Of a stretch of DNA of 64,000 nt, positions 9,266 through 18,459 are shown in pieces. The DNA comes from Saltatorellus ferox (GTDB taxonomy: Bacteria; Planctomycetota; UBA1135; GCA-002686595): the NCBI GenBank assembly GCA_007751475.1, contig CP036434.1, forward strand, positions 4,841,524 to 4,905,523. Reading direction: 5' to 3'. Both the position numbers and the translations under genes were made by a program. The notes under the pieces are model-generated. The model was not told the origin of the DNA. It did not search any database and saw only the letters and a list, made by a program, of their open reading frames with translations. How positions within the stretch are numbered: the first letter of the stretch is position 1; each line of letters begins with the position of its first letter.

Positions 9266-10366
9266 GTGGAAGCCTCTCCCCCTGACGCTGGCCTCGGCCG
9301 TCATTTCGTCCTCCCACTCGTGGCCGCCACGATCGGTGTCACCGCGCTCAGCGTCGGGATGCTGTGGATCATCCCCGAGCCAGAGCGGGCTTCGAATCCC
9401 GACGGGCTTCCTGTGGTCGCTTCGACTCCGCAGCGCGCCAGGCCAACGCTGACGCTCTACAAGGAGCTGTGCTCCCTGTGCCACGGGGAGACGGGGGCAG
9501 GCGATGGCCCGACGGAGCTGGAGCGGCCCGCGAGAAGCTTCGTCGCCGGCGGGTACGCCTATGGGAATACGCTCAGCTCCGTGATGCGCACGCTGGAGTT
9601 CGGGATCCCGGGAACCGCGATGCCCGCCTTCGGTGAGACGCTGAGCCTCCAGGAGCGAACGGCCCTCGCCAGCCATGTCCTGGGCCTGGGCCCCAAACCA
9701 CGAACCGTGTCTCCGAGCGCGGGTGAGATCGTCGCCGACGCGCGTCCCACCGTCCTGCAGGGGCAGATGGCGGATCCGAGCACGGATACGATGGAGCCGC
9801 GCAGCCTCCTCATCGGTTTCCCGGATGGGACCTCCGTCCAGTATCGAACGCAAGACCTTGCCGTCGTGGCGCTTTATTCAGGCTCCGGCGAGGACGCGTT
9901 CGCGAATCGAACGGACTGGCGCGGGCAGGGCGGGTCCCCCGTTCGCCCGCTCGGGTCTTCAGCCTGGTCCCTCGAAGGCAGCCAGGAAGCGCCCGGCGCG
10001 GCCGTCGCCCTCTACGGCTCGAAGGAAGGCCGCCCGTACGGCCGCCGGCTTCGATCGACCCGGATCCAGCCCACCAGCGTGACCCTCGGATTCGATCTCC
10101 TCGACGAAGCCGGCTCCATCGTGAGCCGCGGGACCGAAACCGTGCGAGTGCTCGAGAACGGCTCGCTGGCACGCAGCGTGGAGATCGACGCGGATGCGCC
10201 GCGAGTTCGAGCGCTGGACGCCGCGGGCCCGGAGGTGTCCTCCACGGCGAGCGCCGTGGCCCATCGCGTGCACGACGGCGTGCTGCTCGTCGATCCCAGG
10301 GACGGCGCCGCGAGGCATCTGATCTACGCCGACCGCTGGGACTCCTCGATGGTGTCGCTCCAGTAG
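9266..10366 (+). CDS. Membrane-anchored mono-haem c-type cytochrome
   Basis: I choose the GTG at 9266. The open frame extends to 9011 but that would overlap the divergent peroxidase gene and add 85 atypical residues. From this start the product is about 366 residues: a membrane anchor (about 14-36), a CSLCH haem site (69-73) followed by a GDGP motif, and a likely Met ligand in GTAMPAFGE. The C-terminal ~220 residues have no recognised motif. Family members shuttle electrons or form part of oxidoreductase complexes outside the inner membrane. Its head-to-head position with the di-haem peroxidase suggests shared regulation and electron donation, which is inference. Confidence 0.75.
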   Translation: MEASPPDAGLGRHFVLPLVAATIGVTALSVGMLWIIPEPERASNPDGLPVVASTPQRARPTLTLYKELCSLCHGETGAGDGPTELERPARSFVAGGYAYGNTLSSVMRTLEFGIPGTAMPAFGETLSLQERTALASHVLGLGPKPRTVSPSAGEIVADARPTVLQGQMADPSTDTMEPRSLLIGFPDGTSVQYRTQDLAVVALYSGSGEDAFANRTDWRGQGGSPVRPLGSSAWSLEGSQEAPGAAVALYGSKEGRPYGRRLRSTRIQPTSVTLGFDLLDEAGSIVSRGTETVRVLENGSLARSVEIDADAPRVRALDAAGPEVSSTASAVAHRVHDGVLLVDPRDGAARHLIYADRWDSSMVSLQ

Positions 10367-10384
10367 TTGCGCCGAGCGGACTCG

Positions 10385-11155
10385 CTACTCGACGAGACCA
10401 GCCCGCATCAGCGGCCAGAGCCGCACCCGCACCTTGCCCCGCAGGTACTCATGGGGCACCTGGCCGAACTCGCGGCTATCCGAGCTGCGAATCCGGTTGT
10501 CTCCGAGGACGAAGTACGACTTTGGCTCGACGATCGTGTCGACGTAGGCGTACGGGTCGTTGGACTCCGGATCGACGTAGGGCTCCTCGACGAGTTCGTC
10601 GTTGACCCACACGTAGCCCTCGTAGATCTGCACGTGATCGCCAGGCAGACCGACGACGCGCTTCACGTAGTCGAGGGACGGATCCATCGGGTAGCGCAGG
10701 ACGACGATGTCACCGCGGTCCGGCGTTCCGAAGAGGTAGCTGACGTGATCGACGAGGATCCGGTCGCGGTCCTGGATGCCGGGCATCATGGAGCCGCCGC
10801 GCACCTCGCTGAAGTTGAAGCAGAGGGCCCAGCACATCAGGACCATGACGAAGCTCTTGGCTCCGAACGAGATGGTCGCGTGGGCCAGGGAGCGCCGCGG
10901 TCGCCTGAGCTCGGGCTGCGGCTGGCGGCGAGCGCGACGCTGCTGGCTCCGATCCTCCTCCGGCTCCGGGTCGAAGATCGCCGACCTGCGCCGGGCCTTC
11001 CCCCCCCTGTCCGTGGCCGTTCTGGCGGATCGCCGGCGCTCGCCGCGCGCGCTGCCAGAGCCCTCCACGGCGGCGCCACGCTGGCTGCCCCGGGTGCTGT
11101 TCCCCTTCCAAATGCTCACGCTTACGAGATCGGAACGTGGGAAGACGTGAATCAA
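10385..11155 (-). CDS. lepB: Signal peptidase I
   Basis: The 256-residue product carries the serine/lysine dyad of type I signal peptidases: Ser122 in RGGSMMPG (usually S-M-x-P) and Lys165 in DYVKRVVGLPGD. The later family box appears as VLGDNRIRSSDSREFG. It cleaves signal peptides from exported proteins at the outer face of the membrane. The single membrane anchor is about residues 100-115. It is preceded by an Arg-rich cytoplasmic tail of about 95 residues that is longer than usual, so a start further downstream is possible. The gene converges with the cytochrome gene, leaving 18 bases between them, and is divergent from the M24 peptidase operon. Confidence 0.9.
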   Translation of the reverse strand: MIHVFPRSDLVSVSIWKGNSTRGSQRGAAVEGSGSARGERRRSARTATDRGGKARRRSAIFDPEPEEDRSQQRRARRQPQPELRRPRRSLAHATISFGAKSFVMVLMCWALCFNFSEVRGGSMMPGIQDRDRILVDHVSYLFGTPDRGDIVVLRYPMDPSLDYVKRVVGLPGDHVQIYEGYVWVNDELVEEPYVDPESNDPYAYVDTIVEPKSYFVLGDNRIRSSDSREFGQVPHEYLRGKVRVRLWPLMRAGLVE

Positions 11156-11275
11156 GCCGCCCGACGCGCGACTCCGGAAGTTCCTTTACCGAGACGCCGC
11201 TGTGTCTCAGACCGCCTCGCGATGTCTCCAAGGCAGACATGATCGGTCCGGGCCGCCTTTCGTTACCCTGCGCGG

Positions 11276-12508
11276 ATGGCCATGACAGAAAACAATGACG
11301 CGCTCTCCGTGTCGGACGACCCCCGCCGCGCCGAGATCCTCCGCCACCTCGATGGATTCGCCGCCGCGCCGGCTCCCCTGAATGCAGGAGAGCGCGCCGG
11401 GTTTCGCCAGCGCCTCTTCGGTCTCCTTCAGAAACACGGCGTCGACGCGATGCTGATCGAGCCGGGCGGCACGCTCGAGTACCTGACCGGAGTGGCTTTC
11501 CATGCGTCGGAGCGCCTGCTCGCCGCGGCAGCGCTCAGTGACGGCACCTTCCTCTGGGTTTCCCCTGCCTTCGAAGCCGGTCGCGTGACCACGCTGTGCG
11601 AGCGCGCGTCCGGCTCGAGCGAGCTGACCGCCCATGTCCTGCCCTGGGACGAGCACGAGGACTCGGCCAAGATCTTCGCCGACGCGCTGAAAGCGAAGGG
11701 CCTCGGCAAGAACGTCGTGGCGGACCCCGACGTACGCGCGCGCTTCACGGCCCCGATCGGGGCGCATCTCGGGACGCCCGTCGGCGACGGCTCCGCGATC
11801 GCCCGTGAGCTGCGCGGCCCGAAGTGCGCCCGCGAGATCGAGATCATGCGCTCGGCCCAGGAGCGAACCCAGGCCGCCATTCGCGCCGTCTTCGCCGTAA
11901 CGGAGCCGGGGATGCGCTCGACCGAGGTCGGAGCGCTCGCCCACTTCGCCCAGAAGTCGCTCGGACTCACGGGCACCTGGGACCTCTCCCTGGCGGGCCC
12001 CTCGGGCGCCTTCCCCCACGGCGACGAGGTCGACCGCGTGCTCGAGAAGGGCTCGGTGATGCTGCTCGACACGGGCGGCAAGCTCCACGGCTACTGCAGC
12101 GACACGACCCGCACCTGGGTCGTGGATGCGGCGCCCTCGGACGAGGTACAAAAGGTCTGGGACGCGGTTCGCGCCGCGCAGATCGCGGGCACCGAGGCCA
12201 TGGGCGTCGGCAAGCGCACGGGCGATGCCGACAAGGCGGCGCGCACGGCGCTGGCGAAGCACGGCTACGACGGCGGCTACGCGCATCTCTCCCACCGCCT
12301 CGGCCACGGCATCGGCGTTCAGATCCACGAGCCCCCCTACCTGGACGGCGGCTCCGACGTCCTGATGGAGCCGGGCATGTGCTTCACGAACGAGCCCGGC
12401 ATCTACCTGCCCGGACGCTTCGGCCTGCGCATCGAGGACATCTGCATCATCACCGAAAGTGGCGTCGATCACTTCGGCGAGTGGCAGAAGGGACCCTCGG
12501 CCCCGTGA
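11276..12508 (+). CDS. M24-family aminopeptidase (Xaa-Pro aminopeptidase-like)
   Basis: The 410-residue product has a creatinase-like N-terminal domain (about 35-180) and a pita-bread metallopeptidase domain. The five metal ligands are visible: Asp265 (LLDTGG), Asp276 (CSDTTRT), His344 (RLGHGIG), Glu373 (NEPGIY) and Glu387 (RIED). Members remove N-terminal residues, typically before proline, using two metal ions in the cytoplasm. Its stop codon overlaps the GTG of the following ABC permease (GTGA), so it is the first gene of a coupled operon with an ABC-2 exporter. The meaning of this pairing is unknown; peptide processing before or after transport is conceivable. Confidence 0.88.
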   Translation: MAMTENNDALSVSDDPRRAEILRHLDGFAAAPAPLNAGERAGFRQRLFGLLQKHGVDAMLIEPGGTLEYLTGVAFHASERLLAAAALSDGTFLWVSPAFEAGRVTTLCERASGSSELTAHVLPWDEHEDSAKIFADALKAKGLGKNVVADPDVRARFTAPIGAHLGTPVGDGSAIARELRGPKCAREIEIMRSAQERTQAAIRAVFAVTEPGMRSTEVGALAHFAQKSLGLTGTWDLSLAGPSGAFPHGDEVDRVLEKGSVMLLDTGGKLHGYCSDTTRTWVVDAAPSDEVQKVWDAVRAAQIAGTEAMGVGKRTGDADKAARTALAKHGYDGGYAHLSHRLGHGIGVQIHEPPYLDGGSDVLMEPGMCFTNEPGIYLPGRFGLRIEDICIITESGVDHFGEWQKGPSAP

Positions 12509-13836
12509 GCCTCTCCGTATTCGGCGCGGCCCTCAAGGTCGCGGCCAAGGAGCTCCTGGAGAGCTTCCGCGATCGCCAGACGTTGCTCTACACGTTCGTG
12601 CTGCCGGTGTGCATGTACCCGGCGCTGTTCTGGGTCATGGTCCAAGGCGTGCTCGTCGTGCAGGGCCAGAAGAACGCGCGCGACGTCACGGTCGGCATCG
12701 TCGCGGAGGACTCGACCTTCGAGGAAGCGCGCCTTGCGCTCGGGACCGAGGACGACGAGGAGCCCTCGGGCGGAGCGGTCGCGACCGTTCGACTGACCCC
12801 GGAGCCAGCGGCGGACGAGGCCGAGAGGCAGGCACAGATGCAGGCCCAGATGCAGGCCCAGATGCAAGCACTGCTGGAGCAAGGCGGAGACGATGCGCCG
12901 GATGCGATCGTCGTGCTGCCCGGAGCCGTGGCGGGGACCGAGGTGGCGCGCGTCTACTTCGACAGCACCAACAGTCGCTCGGAGATCGCGCGCGAGCGCG
13001 CGCTCGTCTCGCTGGCTAGCTGGGCCGACGATCTGCGGACGAAGGCAGCCGACGAGCGCGGGATCGATCCCGAGGCGCTCGACCCGATCGTGGTGCGCTC
13101 GAACAGCGTGGCCGAGAAGAAGGACGAGGGCGCGCTGCTGCTCTCCCTGATGCTCCCGATGCTGCTGGTCATCATGTCGGTGCTCGGCGCGTTCTTTCCA
13201 GCGGTCGATCTGACCGCGGGCGAGAAGGAGCGCGGTACGGCGGAGACCACGATGCTCCTGCCCGTGCCACGCACGGCGGTGCACCTCGGCAAGATCCTGG
13301 CGGTCTCCACGTCGGCGATGATCGCGACCGCGCTCAACCTTCTGGCGCTCGGCCTTTCGGCCGGGCATCTGCTCGACCAGCTCAGCGGCGCGAGCGGCGG
13401 CTCGATGGTCGTCCAGCTCCCCGTGGGCGCGCTGATGTCGGTGCTGCCGCTGGCGGTGCTCTTCGCGTTCTTCGTCAGCGCCATGCTGACGGGCGTCGCG
13501 AGCCTCGCCGCCAGCTTCAAGGAAGGCCAGGCGCTGCTCGGCCCCGTCCAGATGGTGTTCATCCTGCCCGCGATGGCGGCGACGCTTCCCGGGCTGACGC
13601 TGAATACGACCACCGCCTGGATCCCCGTGGTCAACGTCGCGCTCGCGTTCCGCGCGATGCTCGTCGGCGACGTCCAGGCGCTGCCGCTCGCCATCTGCGC
13701 CCTCGCGCTCTTCGGCGCGGCGCTGCTCGCCATCTGGTTCTCCATCCGTCTGCGTTCGAACGAACAGGTCGCCCTCGCGGGCGAGACGCTGTCCCTCGGC
13801 AAACTCTTTTCGCTCCTCGCGCCCTCCAAGTCGTGA
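12505..13836 (+). CDS. ABC-2 type transporter permease (NatB-like)
   Basis: I take the GTG at 12505, which overlaps the upstream stop by four bases; the open frame further upstream is antisense-like noise over the peptidase gene. The 443-residue product has one N-terminal membrane helix (about 25-48), a large external domain (50-205) and about five further helices. It also contains the family signature GEKERGTAETTMLLPVPR. Such proteins form Na+ or small-molecule exporters with a NatA-type ATPase. The external domain contains a short in-frame duplication, AQMQAQMQAQMQA, encoded by 12-bp tandem repeats at about 12834-12870. The ATPase gene follows with another GTGA overlap. Confidence 0.85.
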   Translation: MSLSVFGAALKVAAKELLESFRDRQTLLYTFVLPVCMYPALFWVMVQGVLVVQGQKNARDVTVGIVAEDSTFEEARLALGTEDDEEPSGGAVATVRLTPEPAADEAERQAQMQAQMQAQMQALLEQGGDDAPDAIVVLPGAVAGTEVARVYFDSTNSRSEIARERALVSLASWADDLRTKAADERGIDPEALDPIVVRSNSVAEKKDEGALLLSLMLPMLLVIMSVLGAFFPAVDLTAGEKERGTAETTMLLPVPRTAVHLGKILAVSTSAMIATALNLLALGLSAGHLLDQLSGASGGSMVVQLPVGALMSVLPLAVLFAFFVSAMLTGVASLAASFKEGQALLGPVQMVFILPAMAATLPGLTLNTTTAWIPVVNVALAFRAMLVGDVQALPLAICALALFGAALLAIWFSIRLRSNEQVALAGETLSLGKLFSLLAPSKS

Positions 13837-14660
13837 CCGAATCAACGAACCCCGGGCACGGAGCCGCGATCTTCGCGGACGGCCTGAAGAAGACCTTCCG
13901 AGATCCCCAGCGCGGCGTCGTCGAGGCCGTGCGCGGCGTGGATCTCGACTGCCAGCCCGGCGAGATCTATGGACTCCTCGGGCCGAACGGCGCAGGCAAG
14001 ACGACGACGCTGCGGATGCTCTCGACCATCCTGGCGCCCACGTCGGGGCGAGCGGTGATCGACGGCATCGACGTGGCGAAGGATCCCCTGGAGGTGCGCA
14101 GGCGCATCGGATTCCTCTCGGGCAGCACCGGGCTCTATCCCAGGCTGACGGGGCGCGAAACGCTGCGCTACTTCGGCAAGCTGCACGGGCTCGAAGGCGA
14201 TGCTCTCGAAGCGAGCATCCAGCGCGCCATCGAAGACTTCGATCTCTCGAAGTTCGCGGACGGGCGCTGCGAGACGCTCTCGACCGGGCAGAAGCAGCGG
14301 GTCTCGATCGCGCGCGCCGTGGTCCACGATCCGCCCGTCCTGATCCTCGACGAGCCGACCACCGGCCTCGACATCATGGCCTCGAGCGACATGATCAAGT
14401 TCATCGAGTCGCGTCGTGAGGCCGGGCGCTGCGTGCTCTTCAGCACGCACATCCTCAGCGAGGCCGAGCGCCTGTGCGACAGGATCGGCGTCGTCTACAG
14501 TGGCCGGATGCTGGCCCACGGCACGCTCGACGAGCTGCGGGCCGATACTGGCAAGGAGTGGCTGGAGGACGTGTTCCTCGCGCTGGTCCAGCGGGCGGAC
14601 GCGGAAGCCGTGGTCACGGCCGCCGGAGCGTCCGCATCGAGCGGTGAGTCGGACGCATGA
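13833..14660 (+). CDS. ABC transporter ATP-binding protein (NatA-like)
   Basis: The 275-residue product is a complete ABC ATPase: Walker A GPNGAGKT (50-57), signature LSTGQKQR (149-156), and Walker B ending [10 protein letters not shown] (171-180). The H-loop appears in [13 protein letters not shown]. It closely resembles NatA-type exporter subunits that pair with ABC-2 permeases. The GTG start overlaps the preceding permease stop, and its own stop overlaps the next ATG. The ATPase therefore sits between two different permeases that probably form a heterodimeric membrane part. Confidence 0.9.
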   Translation: MTESTNPGHGAAIFADGLKKTFRDPQRGVVEAVRGVDLDCQPGEIYGLLGPNGAGKTTTLRMLSTILAPTSGRAVIDGIDVAKDPLEVRRRIGFLSGSTGLYPRLTGRETLRYFGKLHGLEGDALEASIQRAIEDFDLSKFADGRCETLSTGQKQRVSIARAVVHDPPVLILDEPTTGLDIMASSDMIKFIESRREAGRCVLFSTHILSEAERLCDRIGVVYSGRMLAHGTLDELRADTGKEWLEDVFLALVQRADAEAVVTAAGASASSGESDA

Positions 14661-16801
14661 GAATCGCGATGCACGTGCTGCGCACCGAGCTGCTCCAGCT
14701 CGCGCGCGACAAGCGAGCGCTGTTCTCGGCGGTGGTCCTGCCGGCGATTCTCTACCCCATCTTCTTCTGGGGTTCGGGCAAGCTGGAGACCGTGGGGCGC
14801 GAGACGATGGCCGCGCGCGAGGTCACCATCCGGGCCGACCTGGACTCGCTCTCGGCGAGCATGCGGGACGAATTGACGGCGGCGCTCAGCGATGCCGGCC
14901 CCACGATCCTCGAGGACCTCAACGCCGAGATCCTGAACGAGCTCGCGAGCGCCGAGGCGGATGCCGAAGGCCCTTCCAAGGAGCTGCGTGATGCTGCGCG
15001 CGCGCTCCTGAGCGAGCCGCGCTCGGACGCGGCGCCGCCCGCGGGAGGAGGCTCCGCTGGGGAATCTGCAGACGCCCAGGACCAGGGCGCGGACCTCCTG
15101 CTCATCGCGACGGTCGACGGAGAGGATCCGGACCGCAACCGCGCCTCGTTCGACCTCTGGTTCGACGTGAAGAGCGACGATGCCCGGGAAGCGCGCTCGC
15201 GGGTGCGAACAAGCCTGGAAACCCTGGAGACGCTGGAGGTCGAACGCCGCCGCGATCGACTACTCGGCGGCGATCCGGCCCGGGCGCTCGAAGCGGAGCC
15301 CGTGGACATGGCGACGGTCGAGGACCAGAGCGGCGCGGCGCTCGGCAAGTGGCTGCCGTTCATCGCGCTCCTCGTGCTGATCTCCGGCGGCGCCTACGCC
15401 GCGCTCGCGGTGTTCGCCGGCGAGCGGGAGGCGGGAACGCTGGAGACACTGCTGGTGCAGCCGGTCCCCCATACCTCGATCGCCACGGGCAAGTTCCTGG
15501 CGGTGTTCGTGGCGGGCTTCGCGACGCTGGTCGTGAACCTCGCGAGTCTCGTCGCCTGCGTGAGCCTCGGGCTCGCGGACATGGACGCCATGGGCGGCGG
15601 CGAAGGCGGCGTCGGGCTGATGAGGATGGCGGCGCTGATCGTGGAGGTGCCCGCGTGCCTCCTGCTCTGCGCGGTGCTGTGCCTCGTGTGCGGCGGCGCC
15701 AAGACGTTCCGCGAGGGGCAGCTCCTCGTGTTTCCGGTGACGCTGCTGGTGATCGTGCCGACGTCGATCGTGCTGCGCCCCGAGGCGACGCTGACGGCGT
15801 TCTGGGCCTTCGTGCCCTTCGCGGGCTCGGCGCTGGCGCTGCGGGACGGCCTGGAGGGCGACCTGCGCCTCTCCCTGGCGGCGCTCGTCATGGTCACCCA
15901 CGTGGGCTGGACGTGGCTGGCCCTGTCGAGGCTCGGCCGCGTGCTCGACGCCGAGCGCATCCTGGGCGGCGGCGGCGACTCGAAGTCCGAGGGGCACCTC
16001 AACCAGGCGGCCGCGCGGCATGCGGTGCGCTGGGGCTTCGCCGTCGTGATGACGGTGTACCTGATCGCCGGTTCCGTCCAGCGCTGGGATATGAAGCTCG
16101 GGATGTGGTTCACGTTCTGGATGCTGCTGCCCGCGTTCGCGCTGGTGATCGCGTGGACGACGCCGCGGCGGAAGCAGCTGAACGAGGAGGAGGAGCCGCG
16201 CGATCTGATCGGACGGCTCGGGCTTCGGCCCCAGGGACTCGTGCCCCTCGTCGCCCACGTGCTCGGCGCGCTGCTGCTCGTCCCGATGCTCGCGCGCGGC
16301 GCGCTGGCCCTGGGCGAGTGGCAGCGCGACGTGCTCCCGATGCCCGCGGGCGTGGAGAAGGCGATGGAAGGCATGGGCGGTCTCCTCGATATGGGGACCG
16401 GCTGGCTGTTCTTCTTCCTGGCGTTCTCTCCCGCGATCTTCGAAGAACTCGTGTTCCGCGGCGCGCTGCTGTCGGCGATGCGCCGCGACTGGCGCTGGCC
16501 GAAGATCATCGGCTGGCAGGCGCTGTACTTCGCGCTCGTTCACGCGTCCGTCTACCGCCTGCTGCCCACGGGAATCCTGGGTGCCCTGCTGGCGGGCCTG
16601 ACGCTCCGGGCGCGCTGCGTCTATCCGGCGATCGCGCTACACATGGGCTACAACGGTCTACTCGTGCTCGGAAGCAACGACGATGGCACGACGGTGCTGG
16701 ATGCGGGCTGGTTCGCCTACGCGCCCTACATGGCGGCGGTGGGCCTGGGCTTGATCGCCCTGGTCTCCACGCGACGGGATTCCGTACCTTCGAGCCAGTA
16801 G
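14657..16801 (+). CDS. ABC-2 permease fused to a CPBP (CAAX-type) intramembrane protease
   Basis: The 714-residue product has two parts. Residues 1 to about 430 are a NatB-like permease: N-terminal helix, external domain and a GEREAGTLETLLVQPVPH signature before several helices. The C-terminal ~260 residues are a polytopic CPBP/Rce1-like domain with its three conserved sites: Glu596-Glu597 in FEELVFR, His629 in ALVHASVYR and His662 in LHMGYN. CPBP proteases cleave near prenylated or other C-termini and in bacteria act in peptide maturation, immunity or regulation. The fusion implies that export and proteolysis are physically coupled. It is the last gene of the operon started by the M24 peptidase, which adds a second peptidase to the module. 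Confidence 0.87.
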   Translation: MRIAMHVLRTELLQLARDKRALFSAVVLPAILYPIFFWGSGKLETVGRETMAAREVTIRADLDSLSASMRDELTAALSDAGPTILEDLNAEILNELASAEADAEGPSKELRDAARALLSEPRSDAAPPAGGGSAGESADAQDQGADLLLIATVDGEDPDRNRASFDLWFDVKSDDAREARSRVRTSLETLETLEVERRRDRLLGGDPARALEAEPVDMATVEDQSGAALGKWLPFIALLVLISGGAYAALAVFAGEREAGTLETLLVQPVPHTSIATGKFLAVFVAGFATLVVNLASLVACVSLGLADMDAMGGGEGGVGLMRMAALIVEVPACLLLCAVLCLVCGGAKTFREGQLLVFPVTLLVIVPTSIVLRPEATLTAFWAFVPFAGSALALRDGLEGDLRLSLAALVMVTHVGWTWLALSRLGRVLDAERILGGGGDSKSEGHLNQAAARHAVRWGFAVVMTVYLIAGSVQRWDMKLGMWFTFWMLLPAFALVIAWTTPRRKQLNEEEEPRDLIGRLGLRPQGLVPLVAHVLGALLLVPMLARGALALGEWQRDVLPMPAGVEKAMEGMGGLLDMGTGWLFFFLAFSPAIFEELVFRGALLSAMRRDWRWPKIIGWQALYFALVHASVYRLLPTGILGALLAGLTLRARCVYPAIALHMGYNGLLVLGSNDDGTTVLDAGWFAYAPYMAAVGLGLIALVSTRRDSVPSSQ

Positions 16802-16894
16802 AGCCCTTCGGGATCGCAACGGCCTGGGAAGGTCATCGGTTGGAGGGACTTCCATGGCGGAAGCCCTCGCCCGATCGCCCGATCGGCCCGGTGG

Positions 16895-18385
16895 TCACAT
16901 CGGAAGATCGATCTTGCAGTCGTTTTCGAGCGGCTCCCCCGGTGTGGAGCGGCCGCGGGCGATCTGCTCGAGTAGCAGAGCGCGCAGGGCCTTCACCTTT
17001 TCCGGCCTGTCTGCTGCGAGGTTCTTGGTCTCGCCAGGGTCATCGCCCAGGTGAAAGAGCTGCACCGGCGGAAGCCCGGCCTCCTTCGCCGCTTGCTCGG
17101 TCGGTGCCGACCAGCCGCCGCTCCCCGCGCAAAGGCAGAGCTTCCACATCCCCTCCCGAATCGCGAACGATCCGCCGATCGAATGGCTGACGAGCGTCGT
17201 GCGACCCGACGAGTTCTCGCCCTCGAACAGGGGGAGGAGACTGTAGCCGTCTTCCCCTCCGGCGTGCGTCGGAGCCTCACCGCTGACGTCCGACAGCGTG
17301 GCGTAGAAGTCGGTCAGGCACGCCATCGCGTCCGTGCGCTGGCCCGGTTCGATGACGGCGGGCCAGCGGACGATCAGCGGAACGCGGTGCCCGCCCTCGT
17401 AGATGTCGGCCTTGTGGCCCCTGTAGATCCCGCTCGGATCGTGCCCGTGGTCTTTTAGCACCCCGAAGTTCCCCTCGGGCGAGCAACCATTGTCGCTCGT
17501 GAACACGACGAGGGTGTTCTCGGCGATCCCGGCCTCCTCGATGGCATCGAGCAGCTCCCCCATGTGGTGGTCCACCTGCATGACGAAGTCCGCGTAGGCG
17601 TTCATGCCACTCGCCCCCTCGAAGGGCGGCACGGGCACGATCGGCGTGTGGGGCGCGGGTAGCGCGAGGTAGAGGAAGAAGGGCTGCTTCTCCTTCGCCT
17701 GGCGCTCCACGTGATCCATGGACTTCGCGAAGAGGTGCGGAAGGACCGTCTCGATGTGAAAGTCCGAACCCACGGGTCCCTCGCGATACCAGCCGTAGGG
17801 ATCGTCCTTCCGGCTCACGCCCTCCACGCGATCGGGAGCGGCGGTGACCTGGCCGGTATCCACCCAGACGTAGGGAGGCATGTCGAGGGAGCCGCAGTGC
17901 CCGTAGTACCGGTCGAAGCCGTTGATGTCCGGCCCGTTGAGCACCGGCTCGGTGAAGTCGATCTCGCCCTCGTCCTTGTGCCAGTCCCACCCGAGGTGCC
18001 ACTTGCCGATCATCGCGGTGTGATAGCCAGCGCGGCGAAGCAGGTGCCCGAGGGTGGGGCGCGTCGCCGGGATCAGGTGCTCGCTGGCTCCACCGAGAAC
18101 GCCGCGGGCGAGGCGCGAGCGCCAGTTGTAGCGGCCCGTCAGGAGCCCGTAGCGAGTGGGCGTACAAACCGAGCTTGGACTGTGCGCGTCGAGGAACGTG
18201 ATCCCCGCGTCCGCCATGGCCTGGAGCCGGGGAGTCTTGATCTTCCCCTCCGGATTCGTCGGCGAGAGGTCGCCGATGCCGAGATCGTCGGCCATGACGA
18301 GGATGACGTTGGGCCTGGGCACGTCCACTTCCGCCTGCAATCCCGTCCAAGCCAGGCAGGCGGCCAGCACGTGGGTGATGATCAT
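16895..18385 (-). CDS. Secreted arylsulfatase-type sulfatase
   Basis: The 496-residue product has a short hydrophobic signal (about 1-18). It then has the sulfatase opening PNVILVMADDLG with metal ligands Asp33/Asp34. CTPTR (74-78) follows, in which Cys74 should be converted to formylglycine. The remainder (GKWHLGW, HTPIVP, TSDNGCSPEG) fits the arylsulfatase A/B-like branch. It should hydrolyse sulfate esters of polysaccharides in the periplasm, a typical enriched activity of marine planctomycetes. No maturase or polysaccharide-degradation gene is adjacent. The gene is separated by 74 bases from rsmG on the same strand. Confidence 0.93.
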   Translation of the reverse strand: MIITHVLAACLAWTGLQAEVDVPRPNVILVMADDLGIGDLSPTNPEGKIKTPRLQAMADAGITFLDAHSPSSVCTPTRYGLLTGRYNWRSRLARGVLGGASEHLIPATRPTLGHLLRRAGYHTAMIGKWHLGWDWHKDEGEIDFTEPVLNGPDINGFDRYYGHCGSLDMPPYVWVDTGQVTAAPDRVEGVSRKDDPYGWYREGPVGSDFHIETVLPHLFAKSMDHVERQAKEKQPFFLYLALPAPHTPIVPVPPFEGASGMNAYADFVMQVDHHMGELLDAIEEAGIAENTLVVFTSDNGCSPEGNFGVLKDHGHDPSGIYRGHKADIYEGGHRVPLIVRWPAVIEPGQRTDAMACLTDFYATLSDVSGEAPTHAGGEDGYSLLPLFEGENSSGRTTLVSHSIGGSFAIREGMWKLCLCAGSGGWSAPTEQAAKEAGLPPVQLFHLGDDPGETKNLAADRPEKVKALRALLLEQIARGRSTPGEPLENDCKIDLPM

Positions 18386-18459
18386 GGCCCTACCGTACCG
18401 TATGTGCGCGCAGGCGGTCCGACGCCGCCAGCCTCAGCGGCCGCTAACGCGCCTGATGG

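Noticed and set aside
10385-11240. Possible alternative plus-strand gene over lepB
   Set aside because: The minus-strand frame carries the complete signal peptidase motifs; the plus-strand frame has none.
11207-12472. 421-codon minus-strand open frame over the M24 peptidase
   Set aside because: Antisense shadow of a gene with all five metal ligands; no motif in the opposite frame.
15260-16543. 427-codon minus-strand open frame over the permease/CPBP fusion
   Set aside because: His/Arg/Gln-rich antisense frame without structure; the plus-strand protein is clearly recognised.
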